Assembly (NCBI GenBank): GCA_900539175.1
Contig: UQAW01000132.1
Coordinates: forward strand, 1 to 6,338
DNA length: 6,338 bases
Source: an uncultured Lachnospiraceae bacterium
Lineage (GTDB): Bacteria; Bacillota; Clostridia; Lachnospirales; Lachnospiraceae
Direction: 5' to 3'
The notes beneath the pieces are model-generated. The model ran no database searches. It had not been told where the DNA came from and saw nothing but the letters and a program-made list of their open reading frames with translations. The position numbers and the translations under genes were made by a program. Shown in pieces: positions 1 to 5,124 of this stretch; position 1 is the stretch's first letter; every line of letters starts with the position of its first letter.

Positions 1-1519
1 TAGAACTTACACCATTTTCGGATTTTACACCACCGAGGGTCTTCATTGTCGGGAACAAAAGCACATCCCTGATCGCAGCCGAATCCGTCAGCAGCATACA
101 CATTCTGTCAATACCAAACCCGATACCGCCTGTCGGAGGCATACCAATCTCCAATGCGTTCAGGAAGTCTTCATCCGTATGATTTGCTTCCTCATCGCCC
201 TGTGCAAACTGTTCTTCCTGAGCGGCAAAACGTTCTCTCTGATCAATCGGGTCATTCAGCTCGGAGTAAGCATTCGCCATCTCCCATCCGTTCATAAAGA
301 ACTCGAAACGCTCTACATATTCCGGATTCTCCGGTTTTTTCTTAGTCAGCGGAGAAATCTCAATCGGATGATCCATCACAAAGGTCGGCTGAATCAGATG
401 CTCTTCCACATATTCTTCAAAGAACAGGTTCAGAATATCGCCCTTCTTATGTCTCTCTTCATACTGGATGTGATGTTCTTTGGCAACGGCTCTCGCTTCT
501 TCCAATGTATGAATCTCTTCGAAATCTACGCCGGCATACTTCTTAACCGCATCCACCATGGTAATCCGCTCAAATGGTTTGCCAAGATCCATCTCGATAC
601 CATTATACACAATCGTAGTAGTGCCGAGAACTTCCTGTGCCACATAACGGTACAGGTTTTCGGTCAGATCCATCATTCCATTATAATCGGTATAAGCCTG
701 GTACAGCTCCATCAATGTAAATTCCGGATTATGACGGGTATCCAGACCTTCGTTACGGAACACACGTCCAATCTCATATACACGCTCCATACCGCCCACG
801 ATCAATCTCTTCAGATACAATTCCAGAGAGATACGCAGCTTAAAGTCTTCATCCAGGGCATTAAAATGTGTCTCAAACGGTCTTGCTGCCGCACCGCCGG
901 CATTGGCTACCAACATCGGGGTTTCTACTTCCATAAAGCCTTGGCCATCCAGATACTTGCGGATCGTGCTGATAATCTTGGATCTCTTAATAAATGTATC
1001 CTTCACTTCCGGATTCATGATCAGATCCACATATCTCTGGCGGTAACGAAGATCCGTGTTGGTCAGACCGTGGAACTTCTCCGGAAGAACCTGCAGACTT
1101 TTGGAGAGAAGCAAAATTCCGGTCACATGGATGGAAATTTCACCGGTTTTCGTCTTGAATACCGTTCCCTGAACGCCAATAATATCACCGATGTCCATTT
1201 TCTTGAAATCTTTATATACATCCTCACCTACATTGTCACGGGCAACGTAACACTGCATCATCCCCTGCAGATCCTGAATGTGACAGAAAGATGCCTTTCC
1301 CATCACCCTCTTGGACATCATGCGTCCGGCGATAGTGACTTCTTTTTCTTCTAGCTCTTCATACTGATCTTTAATTTCCTGGCTATGGTGTGTCACATCA
1401 TACTTTGTAATCTCGAATGGATTCTTTCCATTCTCCTGCAGCTCCTGCAGTTTCTCACGGCGCACCTTCAACAAATGGTTAATATCCTGTTCCTGTGTTT
1501 GCTTCTGTTGTCCAGCCAC
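1..1519 (-). CDS. lysS: Lysyl-tRNA synthetase, class II (C-terminus beyond the window)
   Basis: This cytoplasmic enzyme uses ATP to attach lysine to tRNA-Lys. I translated 506 codons from a GTG start at 1519; no stop occurs before the left edge. A charged N-terminal helix comes first, then an OB-fold anticodon-binding domain from about residue 59 (VTIAGRMMSKR, then GKASFCHIQD). All three class II motifs are present: motif 1 near 158-167 (RYRQRYVDLI), motif 2 near 251-266 (GRVFRNEGLDTRHNPE) and motif 3 near 465-474 (GIGFGIDRMC). The GTG start is chosen because AAGGGAG lies 10 nt upstream (1530-1536) and no in-frame ATG suits the N-terminus. It lies 22 bp downstream of greA with no terminator between, so the two are probably co-transcribed. 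The usual bacterial C-terminal end, LFPTMK, is reached at about residues 488-493, but the frame stays open for at least 13 more codons, so this is a long variant. Identity is secure; the full length cannot be seen. Confidence 0.97.
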   Translation of the reverse strand, partial: MAGQQKQTQEQDINHLLKVRREKLQELQENGKNPFEITKYDVTHHSQEIKDQYEELEEKEVTIAGRMMSKRVMGKASFCHIQDLQGMMQCYVARDNVGEDVYKDFKKMDIGDIIGVQGTVFKTKTGEISIHVTGILLLSKSLQVLPEKFHGLTNTDLRYRQRYVDLIMNPEVKDTFIKRSKIISTIRKYLDGQGFMEVETPMLVANAGGAAARPFETHFNALDEDFKLRISLELYLKRLIVGGMERVYEIGRVFRNEGLDTRHNPEFTLMELYQAYTDYNGMMDLTENLYRYVAQEVLGTTTIVYNGIEMDLGKPFERITMVDAVKKYAGVDFEEIHTLEEARAVAKEHHIQYEERHKKGDILNLFFEEYVEEHLIQPTFVMDHPIEISPLTKKKPENPEYVERFEFFMNGWEMANAYSELNDPIDQRERFAAQEEQFAQGDEEANHTDEDFLNALEIGMPPTGGIGFGIDRMCMLLTDSAAIRDVLLFPTMKTLGGVKSENGVSS

Positions 1520-1529
1520 TGGTTCTTCA

Positions 1530-1536
1530 CTCCCTT
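1530..1536 (-). promoter_or_regulatory. Ribosome binding site deciding the GTG start of lysS
   Basis: AAGGGAG on the minus strand is separated by 10 nt from the GTG at 1519. Another GTG at 1530 overlaps it but is out of frame with the synthetase. The site lies in the 22-bp gap after the greA stop. Confidence 0.7.
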
Positions 1537-1541
1537 ATCTC

Positions 1542-2021
1542 TTAGATATTTCTTTCGATTGTTAATACTTTGTACTGCATCACACCTGCCGGGGATTCTA
1601 CATCCACGATATCTCCGACTTTAGCCCCGATCAAGGCCTTTCCTACCGGAGATTCGTTGGAAATCTTGTTCTGCAGACTGTTTGCCTCTGTGGAACCTAC
1701 GATAAAGAACTGCATCTCTTCATCAAACTCCATATCAAATACGCTTACTTTACAACCAATATTAATTTTATCATCATCTACTTCATCTTCTACAACGACT
1801 TCTGCATTTTTCAGAATCTTTTCAATTTCTTCAATACGTGCCTCAATATCGCGCTGCTCGTCCTTTGCCGCATCGTACTCTGCGTTCTCGGATAAGTCAC
1901 CCTGCTCTCTGGCTTCTTTAATCTTCTCTGCAACTTCTTTACGTTTGTTAACCTTCAGATCATGAAGTTCTTCTTCCAGTTTTTTTAATCCTGCATAGGT
2001 GAGTATGTTCTTTTTTTCCAT
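1542..2021 (-). CDS. greA: Transcription elongation factor GreA
   Basis: GreA enters the RNA polymerase secondary channel and stimulates cleavage of backtracked RNA, rescuing stalled complexes. The 159-residue product has the usual family length. Residues 1-75 form the antiparallel coiled coil, with the tip motif GDLSENAEYDAAKDEQ at 41-56; D42 and E45 match the acidic tip residues that hold the catalytic magnesium in the family. Residues from about 80 to 159 are the FKBP-like domain, including SNESPVGKALIGAKVGD. The frame is open upstream to an ATG at 2126, but that lies upstream of a consensus promoter (2070-2098), so it cannot be used on that transcript. ATG 2021 is preferred: GGGAAAGGA lies 10 nt upstream (2032-2040) and the protein then starts MEKKNILTYAG, as is usual for GreA. 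ATG 2042 is a less likely alternative. lysS follows after 22 bp in the same direction. Confidence 0.97.
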   Translation of the reverse strand: MEKKNILTYAGLKKLEEELHDLKVNKRKEVAEKIKEAREQGDLSENAEYDAAKDEQRDIEARIEEIEKILKNAEVVVEDEVDDDKINIGCKVSVFDMEFDEEMQFFIVGSTEANSLQNKISNESPVGKALIGAKVGDIVDVESPAGVMQYKVLTIERNI

Positions 2022-2069
2022 TCCTACTACGTCCTTTCCCATAAAAAGGTATACTATAACAATTACCGT

Positions 2070-2098
2070 ATTATAATTGAAAAGCCGGCGAATGTCAA
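2070..2098 (-). promoter_or_regulatory. Consensus sigma-A promoter of greA (and probably lysS)
   Basis: On the minus strand, TTGACA (2098-2093) and TATAAT (2075-2070) are separated by exactly 17 bp, a perfect match to the housekeeping consensus. Transcription should begin near 2063, giving a leader of about 42 nt before the greA ATG at 2021. That is too short for a T-box or other riboswitch. The -35 box lies in the loop of the hairpin at 2085-2111, so promoter and upstream terminator share DNA. Confidence 0.88.
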
Positions 2099-2111
2099 GC
2101 AGATTCGCCGG
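2079..2111 (-). terminator. Hairpin terminator of the ABC exporter operon, overlapping the greA promoter
   Basis: On the minus strand CCGGCGAAT (2111-2103) and ATTCGCCGG (2093-2085) form a perfect 9-bp stem with a 9-nt loop, followed by CTTTTC. It lies about 36 bp after the stop of the last ABC gene. The T-run is short (four), so termination may be partial and some ABC transcripts may read into greA-lysS. Confidence 0.65.
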
Positions 2112-2147
2112 AACTTTGTAAGCCATTTTTGTTTTCTCTCTTCGTCT

Positions 2148-2951
2148 TTAATTACCCGCACTTTCATAGGCAATTGTTCCTCTGTAGAAGACATAGTAAG
2201 CAATTGTGAAAAATATTACGGCAAGAATACATTCCACTCCTATCGTATAAAATGGATCTACATTCCTCTTTAAAAAATAACTTGCCGGAAGATATGCCAC
2301 AAATGCAAACGGAATCACCCAGGTAATAATGAATTTTACTCCCTTTGCATATATTTCCGACGGATATTTGGCAAAGTCCGCCAATTGATATGCCGTATAG
2401 AGCACCGGTCCGCTGACTTTCATCCAGAATGCCAACGATGCAAACAGTAATTTGATCGCGGTATAGATAACAGCACCTGCCGCAACCGATACAAAAAAGA
2501 GTACGATATGCGGTATATCCAGAATTACAATTCCTTTTGCAAAAGAAACGCTAATCAAAATTGCTCCTACCAGTAATTCCCCTAAAGCATCCGGCTGCAG
2601 TTTTTCAAAGATAACCTGAAGAAACAGATTCATCGGCCGAAGCATATAACGGTCAAACTTGCCGTTCACTACCAGATGCCATGCTACCATCCAGATATTA
2701 TCCGTAAACAGGTGATCCAGTCCCCTCGGTATCTGCGCAAAACCATAGATAAAGATCAACTGCGGCAACGTCCAGTCCGCCAAATTCGGAATCTGTTGGA
2801 ATACCAAAAACAAAAATGCAATACCTGTTGCCTGAGTAAAGAAAAATCCAAATAATCCAATTAGAAAATCTGCCTTTGACTGTACCAGATATTTAAAAAA
2901 CTGGGCAACAAATACTTTATATAATCGACCATACCGTCTTAATGTCTCCAT
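2148..2951 (-). CDS. ABC-2 type exporter permease, second subunit (COG3694-like)
   Basis: This is an integral membrane subunit of an ABC exporter of unknown substrate. The 267-residue protein has no signal peptide. Several strongly hydrophobic segments are visible, at about 29-52, 61-75, 120-140, 145-172, 205-225 and 235-258, fitting a six-helix ABC-2 permease (ABC2_membrane_6/DUF990 type). Family-like stretches are GLDHLFTDNIWMVAW at 77-91, FDRYMLRPMN at 99-108, and a late YPSEIY segment followed by ITWVIPFAFVAYLPASYFL. The frame is open to a GTG at 2954, but ATG 2951 is preferred because GGGAGGG (2959-2965) sits 7 nt upstream. That RBS lies inside the last codons of the first permease gene, whose stop is 4 nt upstream, which implies translational coupling. 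A hairpin terminator follows. The subfamily assignment is by recognition of sequence style, not by a search. Confidence 0.88.
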   Translation of the reverse strand: METLRRYGRLYKVFVAQFFKYLVQSKADFLIGLFGFFFTQATGIAFLFLVFQQIPNLADWTLPQLIFIYGFAQIPRGLDHLFTDNIWMVAWHLVVNGKFDRYMLRPMNLFLQVIFEKLQPDALGELLVGAILISVSFAKGIVILDIPHIVLFFVSVAAGAVIYTAIKLLFASLAFWMKVSGPVLYTAYQLADFAKYPSEIYAKGVKFIITWVIPFAFVAYLPASYFLKRNVDPFYTIGVECILAVIFFTIAYYVFYRGTIAYESAGN

Positions 2952-2955
2952 CACA

Positions 2956-3774
2956 TCACCCTCCCAACACTACCAGTCGTCTGGTAATTCTCTGCCATAG
3001 AAAGGAACCTGCAGCATACAGAATCACAATCCAAACAAACTGCCGGAATAATACAAACACCAGATCCATACCGGAATATTTCCCCAAATATACCATAACC
3101 GGTGTGTAAATCATAGAAGAAAACGGCAGATATTCAAAAATCTTCTGCACTGTTCCTGGAAAAAAGCTGATTGGAATCAGTTGTCCGCTAAGAAATGCCA
3201 GTATCGCATCTTTTGCCATCATCATTCCAAACATATAAGTTGTCACAAATGCTATCATTCCAAAACAGAAATCAAACAGGACATACAAGAAGAAACTCAT
3301 GCCTGTACTTAACAGATACAGCAGGATATTCGGAATCGGTGTCACTTCCATTCTCAATACGTTCACCTTATAAATTTCCAGACCAATCCATATAAAAACT
3401 GATGGTGCCAGAAACCGGTAAACCAACGTTCCGGATGCCTTGGCAATCAGACTCATACGGTAATCGATGGGCTTAATCAGATTCATGACAACTGAACCTT
3501 CCATTACATGATCGCTGATTTCATCACCGATACTTACCATGACCAAATTACTGGTCACATACGTCATAAACACATAAGTAATCATCTCGTTGCGTGTCAA
3601 TCCGCCCAATACTTGCCCGGCGGAGCTTCCATAGATCGCCATCCACAGATAATAAGATATGAAAGAACTGAAGACACTGCATAAGATGAACAAATAGAAA
3701 CTTCCCTTATAAGCCAGATTACGTTTTAACTCATTGGTCATAAAAGGTAAATATACATTCCATCTCTTCTTCAT
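2956..3774 (-). CDS. ABC-2 type exporter permease, first subunit (COG4587-like)
   Basis: This second, distinct membrane subunit of the same exporter presumably pairs with the downstream permease as a heterodimer. The 272-residue protein has hydrophobic segments near 24-48, 64-83, 113-133, 146-166, 168-188 and 240-262. The motif EGSVVMNLIKPIDYR (92-106) corresponds to the RPxxY-type loop also seen in the partner permease. A late IPISFFPGTVQKIFEYLPF segment is typical of this family. The start is ambiguous. The frame is open to an ATG at 3795 inside the end of the ATPase gene, but AGGAGG (3781-3786) lies 3 nt before ATG 3777 and 6 nt before ATG 3774, so 3774 is chosen. That RBS overlaps the ATPase stop codon, so translation of the two genes is probably coupled. 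The substrate cannot be read from the sequence. Confidence 0.88.
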   Translation of the reverse strand: MKKRWNVYLPFMTNELKRNLAYKGSFYLFILCSVFSSFISYYLWMAIYGSSAGQVLGGLTRNEMITYVFMTYVTSNLVMVSIGDEISDHVMEGSVVMNLIKPIDYRMSLIAKASGTLVYRFLAPSVFIWIGLEIYKVNVLRMEVTPIPNILLYLLSTGMSFFLYVLFDFCFGMIAFVTTYMFGMMMAKDAILAFLSGQLIPISFFPGTVQKIFEYLPFSSMIYTPVMVYLGKYSGMDLVFVLFRQFVWIVILYAAGSFLWQRITRRLVVLGG

Positions 3775-3784
3775 CATTTCCCTC

Positions 3785-4792
3785 CTATACACCATGATTG
3801 TAAATGGCTTTTACAATATCGGCCAGTTCTGTTTCCTGAATCTTGATATCCTTCACCTCTGTTTGTTTCATCATCTGTTCAATAACTTCTGATACGTGAA
3901 GCTGATTCTTCTGAAAAGTGACAGTAATGCTATTGCTTTCCTCATCAGCCTCAATATTGTATGCACTTTCTGCTACCCCCACTAATTCTGCCAAAGGAAT
4001 CCTGGCAGCCTTTTTGGGATCTTTCACTTCCATTATCACCTTTCTTGTAGTTCCATACCGATCCTTTAAGTCCGAAAGAGAACCATCATAGATCAATTTT
4101 CCGCTGTCAATAATGATGATGCGGCTGCATAGCTCTTCGATATCTCCGATGTCGTGGGTAGTAAGTACCACTGTAGTCTCATACTGCTCATTAATTTCCC
4201 GGATTGCCTCCCGGATATTATCCTTTACCACAAGATCAAGTCCTATGGTCGGTTCATCCAGATAAAGAACCGGCGGATTATGTAAAAGTGCAGCTCCAAG
4301 ATCGGCTCTCATACGCTGACCCAATGACAGATTACGAACCGGCTGGGTAAAGAATTCTTCCAAACTCAGAACGCGGTTTAAAAATGCCATACGCTCTTTA
4401 TAATCCTCATCACTGACATTATAAATCTCCTTCAGAATCGTGAAAGATTCACTTAATGGAAGATCCCACCACAACTGTGTCCTCTGTCCGAAAACAACTC
4501 CGATATTCTGTGCATTCTTTTTACGATGTTTGCTCGGATCAACACCATTCACCTTGCAGACACCCCTGGTCGGAGTCAGGATACCTGTCATCATCTTTAT
4601 CGTTGTGGATTTTCCCGCACCATTACTTCCGATATAGCCGACAATCTCCCCTTTTCGAATGTGAAATGATATATCATCGACCGCTCTCTTAGATATCTTC
4701 TCCCTGGAAAACAGCCCTTTTACTGCCCCTCTCAATCCAGGATACTTCTTTGCCGATACAAACTCCTTCGTAACATGATTTACTTCAATCAT
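3785..4792 (-). CDS. ABC exporter ATP-binding protein (COG4586-like)
   Basis: This cytoplasmic ATPase should drive the two permeases encoded downstream. The 335-residue protein has Walker A GSNGAGKST (55-63), Q-loop Q103 within VVFGQRTQLWWDLP, signature LSLGQ (155-159), Walker B VLYLDEP (175-181), D-loop GLD (184-186) and switch histidine H213, so it should be catalytically competent. Two features mark the COG4586-type subfamily: an insertion of about 20 residues before the Walker A strand (about 14-36), and the TQLWWDLP segment after the Q-loop. A C-terminal domain of about 100 residues follows the nucleotide-binding fold. The frame is open to ATG 4816, but ATG 4792 is preferred because AGGGAGG (4799-4805) lies 6 nt upstream. 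It is first in a three-gene operon with its own promoter at 4877-4905. No gene symbol is given because the exported substrate is unknown. Confidence 0.95.
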   Translation of the reverse strand: MIEVNHVTKEFVSAKKYPGLRGAVKGLFSREKISKRAVDDISFHIRKGEIVGYIGSNGAGKSTTIKMMTGILTPTRGVCKVNGVDPSKHRKKNAQNIGVVFGQRTQLWWDLPLSESFTILKEIYNVSDEDYKERMAFLNRVLSLEEFFTQPVRNLSLGQRMRADLGAALLHNPPVLYLDEPTIGLDLVVKDNIREAIREINEQYETTVVLTTHDIGDIEELCSRIIIIDSGKLIYDGSLSDLKDRYGTTRKVIMEVKDPKKAARIPLAELVGVAESAYNIEADEESNSITVTFQKNQLHVSEVIEQMMKQTEVKDIKIQETELADIVKAIYNHGV

Positions 4793-4876
4793 ACTAAGCC
4801 TCCCTGCTTCTGCCATAACGCCATAATTCTGTCTTATGCAGTAAAATTATCACTCACGTTCCCTGTATTTCGCGTT

Positions 4877-4905
4877 ATTTTATCCTGTTGAAATCGTTTT
4901 GTCAA
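4877..4905 (-). promoter_or_regulatory. Sigma-A promoter of the ABC exporter operon
   Basis: On the minus strand TTGACA (4905-4900) is followed after 17 bp by TAAAAT (4882-4877), eleven of twelve consensus bases. Transcription should begin near 4870, leaving a leader of roughly 78 nt before ATG 4792. A perfect inverted repeat TGTTGA-N10-TCAACA (4886-4907) covers the -35 box and most of the spacer, a position suited to a repressor. Confidence 0.85.
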
Positions 4906-4907
4906 CA
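4886..4907. promoter_or_regulatory. Operator-like dyad over the ABC promoter
   Basis: TGTTGA (4886-4891) and TCAACA (4902-4907) are perfect 6-bp inverted arms 10 bp apart, about two helical turns between arm starts. The dyad lies within the core promoter. Further CAACA or TGTTG copies sit at 4906-4910, 4937-4941, 4979-4983 and 4987-4991. No regulator gene is in the window, so the binding protein is unknown. Confidence 0.4.
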
Positions 4908-5026
4908 ACACGAATTCTCTAAATATACCAATTTTCCAACAATTTTATCTTTTCACTTTCCATTTTCCTTCTCGTACACAACATCGTGTTGAAGTCCAGA
5001 GGAAAATTATTTTGATTTTAAAACTA

Positions 5027-5039
5027 ATTGACTTTCAAA
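5027..5039. promoter_or_regulatory. FabT-like palindrome over the -35 box
   Basis: ATTGACTTTCAAA contains TTGA-CTT-TCAA and is one mismatch from TTTGA-N3-TCAAA, the form of the MarR-family FabT operator known for fatty-acid synthesis genes in streptococci. A second degenerate copy, TTTGATTTTAAAA, lies at 5011-5023. The overlap with -35 would suit repression. The match is by eye and short. Confidence 0.35.
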
Positions 5040-5056
5040 CGAATATATGGTATGGT
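5028..5056 (+). promoter_or_regulatory. Sigma-A promoter (extended -10) of the FMN enzyme gene
   Basis: TTGACT (5028-5033) and TATGGT (5051-5056) are separated by 17 bp. TGG directly precedes the -10 box, giving the extended TGn element that compensates for the imperfect hexamer. Transcription should begin near 5063, with a leader of about 62 nt. Confidence 0.75.
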
Positions 5057-5079
5057 GTTCTACATATAGTATTAATTAC

Positions 5080-5098
5080 TACATTTAAAAGAAATGTA
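5080..5098 (+). repeat. Small AU-rich hairpin in the leader of the FMN enzyme gene
   Basis: TACATTT and AAATGTA form a perfect 7-bp stem with a 5-nt loop (AAAAG). It ends 13 nt before the AAGGAG ribosome binding site. The stem is all A-U except one G-C pair, so it would be weak as RNA; it could equally be a protein site. Confidence 0.35.
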
Positions 5099-5124
5099 TA
5101 CTACTTTTCACAAGGAGAATTATC

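Larger units (their letters stand above)
4793..5124. other. Divergent intergenic region, 332 bp
   Basis: This AT-rich spacer separates the leftward ABC operon from the rightward FMN enzyme gene. It holds a promoter in each direction, a 22-bp dyad and other CAACA/TGTTG repeats near the ABC promoter, a FabT-like palindrome on the rightward -35 box, and a small hairpin in the rightward leader. I saw no convincing small ORF with an RBS, no tRNA, and no factor-independent terminator. Confidence 0.75.

Noticed and set aside
179..1354. Long plus-strand open frame of 391 codons
   Set aside because: It lies wholly antisense to lysS, whose minus-strand frame shows all three class II synthetase motifs. 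The plus-strand translation has no family resemblance and no RBS.
1570..1965. Plus-strand open frame rich in serine and threonine
   Set aside because: It is the antisense of greA; its low-complexity composition mirrors the acidic coiled coil on the other strand.
2022..2063. T-box or lysine riboswitch ahead of greA-lysS
   Set aside because: The predicted leader is only about 42 nt, too short for either, and no T-box sequence was seen.
2022..2126. N-terminal extension of GreA starting at 2126
   Set aside because: This start lies upstream of the TTGACA/TATAAT promoter, and the extension is unlike GreA. ATG 2021 has an RBS and the family N-terminus.
4440..4692. Two short plus-strand open frames
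   Set aside because: Both are antisense to the Walker A region of the ABC ATPase and lack ribosome binding sites.
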